Part shown: positions 34,592 to 43,626 of the stretch, piece after piece
Layout: every line of letters starts with the position of its first letter
Position numbering within the stretch: position 1 is the stretch's first letter
Origin: Janthinobacterium sp. 64
Lineage (GTDB): Bacteria; Pseudomonadota; Gammaproteobacteria; Burkholderiales; Burkholderiaceae_D
Length of the DNA: 64,000 nucleotides
Assembly: GCF_002813325.1 (NCBI RefSeq)
Contig: NZ_PHUG01000001.1
Location: 4,278,001-4,342,000 of the forward strand
Direction: 5' to 3'
Notes under the pieces: model-generated
Told to the model about the DNA's origin: nothing
Seen by the model: the letters and a program-made list of their open reading frames with translations, nothing else
Databases searched by the model: none
Made by a program: the position numbers and the translations under genes

Positions 34592-37159
34592 ATGTTCAAA
34601 CCACTCGCCATCAGTCTCGCCATCGCCGCCGCCTTTCCCGCTTTTCCCATCCTTGCCCACGCCGAAGAGGACATGCTGCGGGTCAACGTCACCGGCTCGA
34701 ATATCCGCGTCAGCGAAAAGGAGGGCGCCAGCGCGGTGCAGGTCATCACGGCCAAGGAGTTGAAAGCCAGCGGCAAGACCAGCGTGTCGGATGTGCTGCG
34801 CGCCATCTCCGCCAACAGCGGCAACAGCTACAACGAACAATATACGGGCAGTTTCTCGGCCGGCACTTCGGGCCTGTCGCTGCGCGGCATCGGCCAGCAA
34901 AACACCCTGATCCTGGTGAATGGCCGCCGCGTGGCCAGCTATGCCACGGCGCAGGATTTGCAGCAGACCTTCGTTGACCTGAACAGCTTGCCGATGGCGG
35001 CCGTGCAGCGTATCGAAGTGCTCAAGGATGGCGCCTCGTCCGTGTATGGCTCCGATGCCGTCGCCGGCGTGGTCAACATCATCCTGTACAAGGAATTCAC
35101 GGGCACGGACATCACGGCGCAATGGGGCGGCTCGACGCAAGGCACGGGCCAGCATGAAAAGAGCGCGGCGCTGCAAACGGGGTTCGGCAAGCTCGGGGAA
35201 GATGGCTACAGCGTGGTCTTCTCGGTCGATGCGCAGCAGCGCGACAAGCTGCAGCAAAGCGACGTGGCGTGGCTGCGCGATGCGGATTTCCGCAAGCAGC
35301 AGCGTGGCAGCCTGGGCTGGAACGTGACGAATTACGCGGGCGCCGATCCCACGCAAACCCTGGGCGGCGCGCGCGGGCCGCTGCAGCTGGTGCCGTACAG
35401 CGCCATCAATCCGGACGGCGCGGGGCAGGTGCTGGCCTATAATCCGTCGCCCTATGAAACCCTGATCCCCGGCATCCATCGCATCCACTCCTCGCTGCGC
35501 GGCACCGTGAAACTGAACGCGGACACGGAAGCCTACGTCGACCTGCTGCACAGCTATTCGCGCGCCGACCAGACCTTCAGCGCGCCATTGACGGTAAGCA
35601 GCTCGCTGCGCGCGTGGAACAACGGCACCAAGCGGCTCGACACGATTCCCGTGGTGCTGCCCGTGGGCCATCCGAACAATCCGGGCGCAACGCCCCTGCC
35701 GTTCACGGCCACCCTGTTCGACCTGGGGCCGCGCCTGAAGCAGGACAAGGTGACGTTCTATCGCGCCCTGGCGGGAGTCAAAGGCACTTTGGCGGGCTGG
35801 GACTGGGATACGGCCGTGGCCCATTCCAGCAGCAAGCTGGAGGAAACGGTGCAGAATTTCGTCAACCGCTATGAATTCCAGAAAGTGCTGGCCGATGGCA
35901 GTTACAACTTCTTTGACCCATCGCAAAACAGCGAAGCGGTGCGCAACCGCCTGCGCCTGTCGACCCTGCGCCCGGCCGAATCGACGCTCGACACGCTCGA
36001 CTTCTCGGCGGCCAAGGATATCTGGAACCTGCCGGCGGGCCCGCTGGGCTTTGCCGCCGGCTTTCAATGGCGCCGCGAAAAGATGGATTCGCAAACCTCG
36101 ACCGCCGTGCTGTCGGGCACGGAACTGCGTCCGGCGCTCAACATCATCGAGGGTTCGCGCAGTGTCTCGGCGCTGTTCGCCGAATTCAATGTACCCGTGG
36201 TGAAAAACCTGTCCGTCAACGTGGCGGGACGCGCCGACCATTACAGCGACTTTGGCAATGCATTTTCACCCAAAGCCAGCGCCCGCTACCAGGCGGCGCC
36301 ATGGCTGCTGTTGCGCGGCACCGTCTCGCGCGCTTTCCGTGCACCGTCGCTGCCGGAAATCACCGACAGCACGGCCGTTAGCTATACCGGCGTGATCGAT
36401 CCGCGCGACCCGTTGACGCCGACGCTGTCGCGCGGCGTGACGGTCATCACCATCGCCAATCCGGCGCTGCGCCCCGAGCGCTCGAAAAACCTGAATCTGG
36501 GCGTGGTGGTCTCGCCCACCAGCAGCTCGAGCATCGGCCTCGATTATTACCGCATCCGGCAGGAAGGCGTGATCGGCACGGAAAGCGCCACCACCACCCT
36601 GGACAATGAATTGACGTCGCCGGAAAAGGTCACGCGCGGCGCCGATGGCCGCATCACGACCCTGTACCGCCAGTTCCGCAACCAGGGCCAGCGCGACGTG
36701 TCGGGCATCGATCTCGACCTGCGCCAGCGCTTCGTCGACCAGGACTGGGGCAAGCTGACCCTGGCCGGCCAGTTGAGCCGCGTGCTGCGCTTTGCCGAGC
36801 CGCTGTCCGATGGCGCGCCGCTGACGAACGGCGCCGGCACCAATTATTTCGGCTCCATCCCGAAATGGCGCGGCGTCACCTCGGCCACGTGGGAGCAGGG
36901 CAAATGGTCGTCCACCCTGACCTGGAACTATGTGGGCAGCTATGCGCAACAACAGCACCTCGACGAATCGGTGGCCGCCTTCAGCACCTTCGACGTGACG
37001 ACCAGCTGGCAGGTGACACCGAAGGCGAACGTCACCTTCATCGTGCAAAACCTGGCCAACAAGCGCGCGCCGTGGGATTACTCCGCCTCGGGCTTCGATT
37101 TTACCCAGAGCGACCCGCGCGGACGCTTTGCGTCGCTAAAGCTGAACTACAAGTTCTAG
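34592..37159 (+). CDS. TonB-dependent outer-membrane receptor
   Basis: An 855-residue outer-membrane receptor with a signal peptide (FKPLAISLAIAAAFPAFPILAHA). An N-terminal plug domain follows (GASAVQVITAKEL, TSGLSLRGIGQQNTLILVNGRR, VQRIEVLKDGASSVYGSDAVAGVVNI), then a 22-strand type barrel ending in aromatic KLNYKF. The short plug and absence of a secretin/STN domain mean simple TonB-driven uptake without anti-sigma signalling. The ligand cannot be read; no siderophore or sugar genes lie nearby. AGAGGAAA precedes the ATG. Confidence 0.92.
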   Translation: MFKPLAISLAIAAAFPAFPILAHAEEDMLRVNVTGSNIRVSEKEGASAVQVITAKELKASGKTSVSDVLRAISANSGNSYNEQYTGSFSAGTSGLSLRGIGQQNTLILVNGRRVASYATAQDLQQTFVDLNSLPMAAVQRIEVLKDGASSVYGSDAVAGVVNIILYKEFTGTDITAQWGGSTQGTGQHEKSAALQTGFGKLGEDGYSVVFSVDAQQRDKLQQSDVAWLRDADFRKQQRGSLGWNVTNYAGADPTQTLGGARGPLQLVPYSAINPDGAGQVLAYNPSPYETLIPGIHRIHSSLRGTVKLNADTEAYVDLLHSYSRADQTFSAPLTVSSSLRAWNNGTKRLDTIPVVLPVGHPNNPGATPLPFTATLFDLGPRLKQDKVTFYRALAGVKGTLAGWDWDTAVAHSSSKLEETVQNFVNRYEFQKVLADGSYNFFDPSQNSEAVRNRLRLSTLRPAESTLDTLDFSAAKDIWNLPAGPLGFAAGFQWRREKMDSQTSTAVLSGTELRPALNIIEGSRSVSALFAEFNVPVVKNLSVNVAGRADHYSDFGNAFSPKASARYQAAPWLLLRGTVSRAFRAPSLPEITDSTAVSYTGVIDPRDPLTPTLSRGVTVITIANPALRPERSKNLNLGVVVSPTSSSSIGLDYYRIRQEGVIGTESATTTLDNELTSPEKVTRGADGRITTLYRQFRNQGQRDVSGIDLDLRQRFVDQDWGKLTLAGQLSRVLRFAEPLSDGAPLTNGAGTNYFGSIPKWRGVTSATWEQGKWSSTLTWNYVGSYAQQQHLDESVAAFSTFDVTTSWQVTPKANVTFIVQNLANKRAPWDYSASGFDFTQSDPRGRFASLKLNYKF

Positions 37160-37161
37160 CG

Positions 37162-37968
37162 TTAGTGTCCGCCCGCCGCCTGCCGCTGGCCCGTCTGCTC
37201 CTGCAGGCGCTGGCGGTAGGCGCTGGGCGTCACGCCCATGCGCTCACGGAAGGCGGTGGCGAAGTTGCCCGCATTGTGAAAGCCGATCAGCAGGGCGATA
37301 TCCTGCACGTCGATGTCTGTCTGCTGCAGCAATGCCACGCCGCGGGCGATGCGCGCTTCGCGGATGAAGGCAAACACCGTCATGCCCGTTTGTTCACGGA
37401 ACATCAGGGTCAGCTTTTCGCGGTAGGTGCCCACGCTGCGGGCGATGTCGGACAGGTTGGGCAGGCTGCCCAGGTTGTCGAGAATGAGCTGTTTGACGGC
37501 ATTGACGAACACCAGGTCGGGATGCTGCTGGCGCTCGCTGACCGGGACCGCGATGGGTAAGGTGCTGTTGCTTTTGCGCATCAATCCCAGGTGGATATGA
37601 ATGCGCGCGGCCAGTTCTTCCGGCGTGAACGGCTTCGAAATGTAGTCGACACCGCCCACCTGCAAGCCCATGATGCGTTCCTTGGCGGCATCGGCGCCGC
37701 TGAGAAAGATGACGGGTATCTGCTCCGTTGCAGGATTGGCCTTGAGCAATCGGCATGCCGTGTAGCCATCCATCTCGGGCATGCGCACATCGAGCAGTAT
37801 CAGGTCGGGTAACGTGGCCAATGCCAGCTGGTAGCCCTGGTAGCCGTTGAACGCGATGCTGAAACGGTAGGGCTGCTCGCTGAGCAGCTCCATCAGCATG
37901 CGCTGCTCGAACGCGGAATCGTCCACGATCAGGATGTTTTTTTTGACGGTTTCGCTGGTCAATGGCAT
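37162..37968 (-). CDS. Response regulator with AraC-type DNA-binding domain
   Basis: A 268-residue REC-AraC regulator. The receiver domain (ILIVDDSAF, LILLDVRMPEMDGY with the phospho-Asp, VIFLSGADA, YISKPFTPEE) covers residues ~10-130. A C-terminal pair of AraC helix-turn-helices (~160-255) contains IARSVGTYREKLTLMF and ALLIGFHNAGNFATAFRERMG. No cognate kinase is adjacent, so it is an orphan here. It converges on the TonB receptor, ending two bases from it. Confidence 0.9.
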   Translation of the reverse strand: MPLTSETVKKNILIVDDSAFEQRMLMELLSEQPYRFSIAFNGYQGYQLALATLPDLILLDVRMPEMDGYTACRLLKANPATEQIPVIFLSGADAAKERIMGLQVGGVDYISKPFTPEELAARIHIHLGLMRKSNSTLPIAVPVSERQQHPDLVFVNAVKQLILDNLGSLPNLSDIARSVGTYREKLTLMFREQTGMTVFAFIREARIARGVALLQQTDIDVQDIALLIGFHNAGNFATAFRERMGVTPSAYRQRLQEQTGQRQAAGGH

Positions 37969-38316
37969 GGCATGGATGACTTAACCAAAAAGCAAGTTGT
38001 GGCTTATTATGCCTCGCTTTTTCTTTTTTTTCTGCTTTTCTCGTGTTTCAAAAGAGGTTTCTCCGCCAGAAGAAGCGGCGATTTCCCAGATCGCTAATAA
38101 TTCACCCATGCATTGACTTAAAGCAATGTCGATTGTTAAAAAATCTGTTTTGTAAATGCGGCAAAAAAACCGACGCCCTCAGGTTCCTGGCTCTCGGCGC
38201 TGATATTTTGTTGTCCTGGTTTGCGTGCCCCAAAAAACGCCGGCAATACCGTGACTATCCTCGACGTCCCTCATATTGACGGGCTCATTAATGATGTTCG
38301 ATCATCAGGAGGTAGC
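37969..38316. other. AT-rich intergenic region
   Basis: About 350 bases upstream of the REC-AraC gene and of the broken gene. It is clearly richer in A/T than its surroundings and holds runs of T at 38026-38039. It presumably contains the promoter of the minus-strand regulator; no motif is strong enough to name. An open frame at 38043-38279 has no ribosome site and no family sequence. Confidence 0.5.
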
Positions 38317-38684
38317 ATGTTGCGAGTCATTTCCCCCCACCTTATCGTTGCCGCCAGCACGGCACTGCTGCCGCGTGGCGCCGACGCGGCCGTGCATCTG
38401 AACGTCAATGCGAGCGTGAGTGTGACCTGCACCACGCGCTACCTGAGCGGCACCAGCGCCCGATACCTGTATTCCTGACGCTCAACATCCGCCTTGTCCG
38501 TGCCGAGGCTGGGCCCGTCGCGCAGGAAAACACCTGGCGCGTGTTCATCGATGAGGTCAGCCGTGACGATGAGCCGGGCCGCTTGATGAATATCGGACCC
38601 GCAGCGGAAGGCGTGGCTGACTTTGTAGTTGATCGTACTGATGTTTTCGTGTTGCAACTGAGATTTTTTCGATTGTTGTGTTGA
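38317..38684 (+). pseudogene. Probable frameshifted gene for a small exported protein
   Basis: A strong AGGAGG site lies before an ATG that encodes a signal-like start (MLRVISPHLIVAASTALLPRGADA) and then VHLNVNASVSVTC, and the frame stops at 38478. Past the region 38455-38476 the zero frame (positions divisible by three) continues with protein-like codon usage to 38684 (IRLVRAE, ENTWRVFIDEVSRDD, PGRLMNIG). One inserted or deleted base would join both parts into a ~120-residue exported protein. No family was recognised. It could also be two unrelated stretches. Confidence 0.45.
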
Positions 38685-38704
38685 ATCAATGTGAGGAGAT
38701 GGTC

Positions 38705-39262
38705 ATGAAACATACCAACTTTAATAATTTGCCTTGCCCGATTGCCCGCAGCCTGGGCAAGGTGGGCGAATGGTGGAGCATCCTCATCCTGCGCGAAGCG
38801 TTTTATGGCAAGACGCGCTTCGACGAATTTGAAAAAAGTCTCAAGATCGCCCCTACCATCCTGACGCGCCGCCTGGCCGACCTGGTGGAAGGCGGCTTGA
38901 TGACGCGCCGCCTGTACTGCGCCAAGCCGCCCCGCTACGACTATGTGCTGACCAAGTCCGGGCGCGCCTTCAAGCCCGTCTTGCTGGCGTTTATTGCCTG
39001 GGGTAATGAAAACTTCGCCCCGGAAGGCGCCAGCCTCGTCATCGCCAGCCGCGACACGGGCCTGGCTGCCGATCCCGTGCTGGTCGACGCCATGACGGGC
39101 TTGCCCATCAATGATGAGTACTACGCGTTCGCGCCGGGGCCGGCCGCCAGCGACAGCATGCGCAGCATCATCCTCGATGCGGAAAAAAGCAGCGGCATCG
39201 CACCCAAACCGAAGCCAGCGCCAGCCAACCGGGGCTGGGTGGCGGAAGGGCATCTGGCCTGA
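38705..39262 (+). CDS. HxlR family winged-helix transcriptional regulator
   Basis: A 185-residue HxlR (MarR-like) regulator. The core domain covers residues ~7-100: CPIARSLGKVGEWWSILILREAFYG, FDEFEKSLKIAPTILTRRLADLVEGGLM and the wing PPRYDYVLTKSG. A C-terminal extension of ~80 residues is unusual for this normally ~110-residue family. HxlR proteins often sense quinones, aldehydes or redox state through the N-terminal Cys, present here in the LPCPIA segment. The start six bases after AGGAG is preferred to two upstream codons. Confidence 0.87.
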   Translation: MKHTNFNNLPCPIARSLGKVGEWWSILILREAFYGKTRFDEFEKSLKIAPTILTRRLADLVEGGLMTRRLYCAKPPRYDYVLTKSGRAFKPVLLAFIAWGNENFAPEGASLVIASRDTGLAADPVLVDAMTGLPINDEYYAFAPGPAASDSMRSIILDAEKSSGIAPKPKPAPANRGWVAEGHLA

Positions 39263-39417
39263 GGCGCGACGGCAGGCGAGCAGGAAGTTTGGCGCACAGC
39301 AAAGCGGGCACGGCGGTATAGCCTTACCGTCGCAATATGCAACACCAGTGCGGCGCAGGCCCGCGTATGCGGACCGGGCGCCTTCCGTGATCCGCTGTCC
39401 GTTGAAGGAGATCTGCG

Positions 39418-39855
39418 ATGAACACATTGCAACAACACGTACGCCGCGCCGCCAGCGTGCTGGCGCTGGCCACCTTGCTCGGTGCCTGTTCCCACGGCCC
39501 GCACCACCCGGGCGGCCATGACGTCACCTTGACGGGCGCGCAGGAAGTGCCGGCCAATACCAGCACGGCCAGCGGCAACAGCAGCATCCGCGTCGCCCAC
39601 GACCGCAGTGTCAGCGGCGGCGTGCGCTACACGGACATGCTGGCGACCATCGCGCATATCCATGAAGCGCCAGCGGGCGCCAACGGCCCCGTCATCGTGC
39701 CGCTGGTGAAAACGGCCGAAGGCATGTTTGCCGTACCGGCCGGCACCCTGCTCACGCCGTCCCAGCATGCGAGCTACCAGGCCGGCAACCTGTACGTGAA
39801 CGTGCACAGCGCAGCCTACCCGGCCGGCGAGATCCGCGCCCAGCTCAAGCCATAG
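39418..39855 (+). CDS. CHRD domain lipoprotein
   Basis: A 145-residue exported protein with lipobox LLGAC at ~20-24, followed by a CHRD domain (VTLTGAQEVPANTSTASG, IAHIHEAPAGANGPVIVPL, LYVNVHSAAYPAGEIRAQL). CHRD domains occur in chordin and in many bacterial secreted proteins, and their role is unknown. AAGGAG lies eight bases before the ATG. It is followed by its own terminator. Confidence 0.88.
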   Translation: MNTLQQHVRRAASVLALATLLGACSHGPHHPGGHDVTLTGAQEVPANTSTASGNSSIRVAHDRSVSGGVRYTDMLATIAHIHEAPAGANGPVIVPLVKTAEGMFAVPAGTLLTPSQHASYQAGNLYVNVHSAAYPAGEIRAQLKP

Positions 39856-39887
39856 CCGGCCATCGGCGTTTTCCCGAAACCTCCTTG

Positions 39888-39910
39888 GGCCGCGCGAGCG
39901 GCCTTTTTTT
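39888..39910 (+). terminator. Intrinsic terminator after the CHRD gene
   Basis: GGCCGC-GCGA-GCGGCC stem-loop followed by seven T. Confidence 0.85.
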
Positions 39911-39953
39911 GCGCCTGGGGGATGCTGCACGGGGCGCGCTACAATGGTGCTCC

Positions 39954-40907
39954 ATGCTGACCATCCTCGCCATCACCTTTCCGTTCTTCGCCCTGGTGCT
40001 GTGCGGCTACCTGGCCGTGCGGCGCGCGCTGCTGCCGCTGGCCGCCATCGGCGGCTTGAACAGTTTTGTCCTGTACTTCGCGCTGCCGTGCATGCTGTAC
40101 CGCTTCGGCGCCGCCACGCCCATCGCGCAGCTGCTCGACGCCAGCGTGTTCGGCGTCTACCTGCTATGCGCGCTGATCATGGTGGGCGTCACCATGGCCA
40201 TGACGCTGAGCCACCGCATCGACTGGAACAACGCCGCCTTCGGCGCGCTGGTGGCGGCCTTCCCGAACACGGGTTTCATGGGCGTGCCCCTGCTATTGAC
40301 CTTGCTCGGGCCCCGTTCCTCGGGTCCCGTCATCGTCACCATCGTCGTCGACTTGCTCATTACCAGCTCGCTGTGCATCGCCCTGTCGCGCATCGGCAGC
40401 GGCGGCGCGCACGGCAGCCGCACGGCCGTCGTCAACGCCATGAAGGGCATGGCGGGCAACCCCATGCCATGGGCGATCGTGCTCGGTGCCTTGGCGTCGT
40501 GGCTGGCACTGGCCTTGCCCAAGCCATTGATGCAGACGGTGGGCCTGCTGGCCGACGCTGCCTCGCCGGTCGCCCTGTTTACCATCGGCGCCGTGCTGGC
40601 CCGTTCGCAGATGAGCACCAGCGACCCGGCGCCGATGAAAGAATATGTACCCGTGGCGCTGAAAAAACTGCTGCTGCATCCGCTGCTGGTATGGGGCATC
40701 GGCCACGCGGCCATCGCGCTGGGCGCGCCGCTCGATCCGTTCGCGCTGACCTGCATGGTGCTGGTCGCTTGCCTGCCCAGCGCCAGCAACGTCTCGCTGC
40801 TGTCGGAACGCTTCGGGGCGAACACGGCGCGCATCGCCCGCATTATCCTGGTGTCGACGGCGCTGTCGTTTTTGACGTTTTCGGCGGCCGTCAGCTGGCT
40901 GGCGTGA
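39954..40907 (+). CDS. AEC family transporter (auxin efflux carrier superfamily)
   Basis: A 317-residue inner-membrane permease with about ten hydrophobic segments, two five-helix halves as in the AEC/PIN superfamily. It begins LTILAITFPFFALVLCGYLAVRR. The conserved Asn-rich crossover regions appear as AFPNTGFMGVPLLLTLLG and CLPSASNVSLLSERFG. Bacterial AEC proteins export or import organic acids such as malate and malonate; the substrate is not inferable. A TACAAT hexamer lies nine bases before the ATG, implying a very short leader. Confidence 0.88.
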   Translation: MLTILAITFPFFALVLCGYLAVRRALLPLAAIGGLNSFVLYFALPCMLYRFGAATPIAQLLDASVFGVYLLCALIMVGVTMAMTLSHRIDWNNAAFGALVAAFPNTGFMGVPLLLTLLGPRSSGPVIVTIVVDLLITSSLCIALSRIGSGGAHGSRTAVVNAMKGMAGNPMPWAIVLGALASWLALALPKPLMQTVGLLADAASPVALFTIGAVLARSQMSTSDPAPMKEYVPVALKKLLLHPLLVWGIGHAAIALGAPLDPFALTCMVLVACLPSASNVSLLSERFGANTARIARIILVSTALSFLTFSAAVSWLA

Positions 40908-41538
40908 CGTTGGCGGCGATCAGCGCGCCCAGCGCCTGCGCCGCGCCGGGCTGGGTGCCGGCGGTCAGTTCGCGCGCCATCGTGGCCTGATCTTTCTGCG
41001 TGCGGTTCTGCCCCAGCTTCCATTTTCCCGTGAGGCGCGTGAGCGGGATTTCGATGCCGACGATGGCTTTCAGGAGTTTCTCGATATAGCCGGCCGGCGC
41101 ATCGCTCACCCGCCACGGCGCGGCTTGCTCTGCCTCATGGCGCGCCGTCAGCCGCTCCACCAATCCCAGCAGCCATGCCGCGTCGTCGATGGCGCGCAGG
41201 GGGCCGTGCGCGTGCACCACCGCGTAGTTGAAGGTGGGTACTTCCTTGCCGCTGCGCTGCTTTTCCGCATACCAGGCGGGCGTGATGTAGGCGTGCGGTC
41301 CCTGGAAGATCACCATGCAGTCGGCACCTGCGGCGCGCCACAGCGGGTTGGCGCGCGCCACATGGGCGCGCAGGATGCCGAATGGGGCGTCAGCCGTGGG
41401 TGCGGCGATCTCGAATGGCAAATGGTCGGCGCACAGGCCATCGGCGCTCTGGCGCACCAGCGCGCCCAGCGGATGCGCGTCGATCAGGCCATGCAGCACG
41501 TCGAGGCGCTCTTCGCGGAAGGTGGCGGGCGTGTACAT
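40891..41538 (-). CDS. PaiB-like FMN-binding transcriptional regulator
   Basis: A 215-residue PaiB/FMN-binding split-barrel protein (MYTPATFRE, HPLGALVR, DHLPFEI, FQGPHAYITPAWY, PTFNYAVVHAHG, EIPLTRLTGKWKLGQNR). PaiB of Bacillus represses degradative and sporulation genes; the proteobacterial relatives are poorly characterised. Its 3' end overlaps the AEC gene by 17 bases. It starts directly at the stop of the upstream OsmC-like gene, so the two are one operon, read away from the MocR gene. Confidence 0.88.
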   Translation of the reverse strand: MYTPATFREERLDVLHGLIDAHPLGALVRQSADGLCADHLPFEIAAPTADAPFGILRAHVARANPLWRAAGADCMVIFQGPHAYITPAWYAEKQRSGKEVPTFNYAVVHAHGPLRAIDDAAWLLGLVERLTARHEAEQAAPWRVSDAPAGYIEKLLKAIVGIEIPLTRLTGKWKLGQNRTQKDQATMARELTAGTQPGAAQALGALIAANVTPAS

Positions 41539-42000
41539 CTAGGCGACGCCTTCCACGACCACGTCGGCCGTCAGCGAATTGGCGATGTAGCAGCGTTCAT
41601 GCGCGTCGTGGTGCAGGGCCGCCAGCGCCTCGGGCGAGGGCGGCGTTCCCGCAAACGCGATGCGCGGGCGCAGCACGATGCGCGTCATGGCCAGGCGGCC
41701 TTGCGCATTTTTCCCCAGCTCGCCGACGGCGTCGTCGCGGTAGTCGTCGATGACGACACCGCGCTGCGCTGCCAGCGACAGGAAGAACAGCATGTGGCAG
41801 CTCGACGTGGCCGCCACCAGCGCTTCTTCCGGATCGATATTTGCTTCCACCGACATGGGCAGCGGCACGGACAGGGGCGACGACGAGGCGGGTACCGTCA
41901 GGCCGCCGTCGAATTGCCATTCATGGCCGCGGCTGTAGCGCTGGCCGGCGAAATCCTGGCCGTCGCGCTGCCAGGCCACGGTGGCGAAAAACTGATGCAT
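41539..42000 (-). CDS. OsmC/Ohr family protein
   Basis: A 153-residue OsmC-fold peroxidase-like protein. One cysteine is in ATSSCHMLFFLSLA (near residue 75) and the second in HERCYIANSL near residue 140, the redox pair of the family, which reduces organic hydroperoxides. GGAG precedes the chosen ATG (MHQFFATVAW). It is the first gene of the OsmC-PaiB pair and is divergent from the MocR regulator. Confidence 0.9.
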   Translation of the reverse strand: MHQFFATVAWQRDGQDFAGQRYSRGHEWQFDGGLTVPASSSPLSVPLPMSVEANIDPEEALVAATSSCHMLFFLSLAAQRGVVIDDYRDDAVGELGKNAQGRLAMTRIVLRPRIAFAGTPPSPEALAALHHDAHERCYIANSLTADVVVEGVA

Positions 42001-42046
42001 GGGTGCTCCACGGGAGTAAGAGGGATGCGTCATCTTAGCGCCAGTT

Positions 42047-42097
42047 TTGGCTATTTAAAACAGCCAATAAGTGATATCTTGAAGCTACCAATTCAAG
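42047..42097. promoter_or_regulatory. Two dyads between OsmC and MocR genes
   Basis: TTGGCT-N9-AGCCAA at 42047-42067 and CTTGAA-N8-TTCAAG at 42078-42097, side by side in the 106-base divergent space, the second ending 10 bases before the MocR ATG. MocR regulators typically bind in the space to their divergent neighbour, so these are the likely sites. Confidence 0.5.
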
Positions 42098-42106
42098 AGT
42101 GCCGCC

Positions 42107-43588
42107 ATGCCAGCTTCCCATTTGCACCAGATCATCGCCGCCTTGCCGCTGCAGCGCGGCGCCAGCGAGCCGCTGTTTCGCCAGCTGTATGCGGCCATCA
42201 AGGCCGCCATCCTCGATGGCCGCATGAGTCCCGGCGTGCAGCTGCCGCCCACGCGCGAATTTTGTCGTCTGCTGGCCGTGTCGCGCCAGACGGTGCTCAA
42301 TGCGTATGCGCTGTTGACGGCGGAAGGCTATCTCGATGGCGCCGTGGGGCGCGGCACCTTTGTCAGTCGCGACGTTCCGCTGCTGGCGCCTGTCCCTGCT
42401 GCGGCGCCCGGCTTGCTGCGCCCCCTGTCTGCGCGCGGGCAGGGCGTGGTGGCGGCCATGCGCCAGGTGGCGTTCCACCGGGGGCCGCTGCGCGCTTTCC
42501 GCGTCGGCATGCCGCGCATCGACCATTTTCCGTTCGACGTGTGGAACCGCCTGGAAGCGCGGCGCTGGCGCCGGCCCGACCACCATTTCGGCTACAGCGA
42601 TCCGGCCGGCTACCTGCCGCTGCGCGAGCTGCTGTGCGTGTATTTGAAAGCGTCGCGCGGCGTCCTGTGCACGCCGCAGCAGATCGTCATCACCTCCGGT
42701 TCGCAGCAGGCGCTGTTCCTGCTCTCGACTATTTTGCTGGCACCGGGCGACTCTGCCTGGATGGAGTCGCCCGGCTACCGGGGCGCCAGCGGCCCCTTGC
42801 GCGCGGCCGGCGCGCGCGTCTTTCCCGTTCCCGTCGATGCGCAGGGGCTGGACGTGGCGTATGGCGTGGCGCACTGTCCGCAGGCGAAGCTGGCCTATGT
42901 GACGCCGTCGCACCAGATGCCGCTGGGCGTGAGCATGAGTTTACCGCGCCGCCTGGCCTTGCTGGCCTGGGCCGCGCACAATAAAGCGTGGCTGGTGGAG
43001 GACGATTACGACAGCGAATACCGCTACACGGGCGCGCCGCTGGCGTCCCTGCAAAGCCTGGACCGCGATGGCTGCGTGGTGTACGTGGGTACCCTGTCAA
43101 AAGTGCTGTTCCCCGGCCTGCGCCTCGGTTACATGGTGGCGCCGCCCGCGCTGGCCGACGCGCTGGTGCAGGCCAAGGCCGTGATGGACCGCCACACGGC
43201 CATTGTGCCGCAGATGGCGCTGGCGGACTTCATCGCCGAGGGCCACTTTGGCCGGCATATCCGCCGCACGCGCGACAGCAATGCCGAGCGGCGCGACCTG
43301 CTGGTGCGCGGCATCGCGCGCGAACTGGGCGACCAGCTCGCGTGCGGCCCGGCCGACAGCGGCCTGGAACTGTGCGCGTATTTTCGCGGCGGCCACGATG
43401 AGGAAACGGTGTCGCGCGCGGGGCTGGAACGCGGTATCGAACTGCGCCCGCTGGGGCACTATGCCGACCCTGACGCCGGTGCCGCCTGCGCCACGCCGCC
43501 CGGGCTGTTGCTGGGTTTTGCGGCGATTCCCCCGGACGAGATGGCGCACGGCTTGCTGGAACTGGGACGCATCCTGCGCGGCCGATAA
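42107..43588 (+). CDS. MocR family PLP-dependent regulator (GntR-aminotransferase fusion)
   Basis: A 493-residue MocR protein. The N-terminal GntR winged helix is at ~10-80 (LFRQLYAAIKAAILDGRM, LPPTREFCRLLAVSRQTVLNAYALL). A fold-type I aminotransferase-like domain follows, with the pyridoxal-binding Asp-Asp-Asp in VEDDYDSEY and the Schiff-base Lys in VYVGTLSKVLFPGLRLGY. MocR proteins use bound PLP as an effector; PdxR is the best-known example. Being divergent, it presumably controls the OsmC-PaiB pair. Confidence 0.92.
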   Translation: MPASHLHQIIAALPLQRGASEPLFRQLYAAIKAAILDGRMSPGVQLPPTREFCRLLAVSRQTVLNAYALLTAEGYLDGAVGRGTFVSRDVPLLAPVPAAAPGLLRPLSARGQGVVAAMRQVAFHRGPLRAFRVGMPRIDHFPFDVWNRLEARRWRRPDHHFGYSDPAGYLPLRELLCVYLKASRGVLCTPQQIVITSGSQQALFLLSTILLAPGDSAWMESPGYRGASGPLRAAGARVFPVPVDAQGLDVAYGVAHCPQAKLAYVTPSHQMPLGVSMSLPRRLALLAWAAHNKAWLVEDDYDSEYRYTGAPLASLQSLDRDGCVVYVGTLSKVLFPGLRLGYMVAPPALADALVQAKAVMDRHTAIVPQMALADFIAEGHFGRHIRRTRDSNAERRDLLVRGIARELGDQLACGPADSGLELCAYFRGGHDEETVSRAGLERGIELRPLGHYADPDAGAACATPPGLLLGFAAIPPDEMAHGLLELGRILRGR

Positions 43589-43626
43589 ACTATACTGGCA
43601 CTTGCCTGCACATGAAGAACACGACC

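Noticed and set aside
38043..38279. Open frame in the AT-rich intergenic region
   Set aside because: No ribosome site, odd composition (KKRRFPR, Cys-rich) and no family resemblance.
38439..38657. Minus-strand 72-residue frame over the broken gene
   Set aside because: The plus strand has a strong ribosome site and more coding-like codon use; the minus frame has no ribosome site.
43597..43612. Sigma-54-like TGGCAC...GC promoter before tag
   Set aside because: The GG to GC spacing is one base short of the strict requirement, and a sigma-70 -10 (TATACT) overlaps the site.
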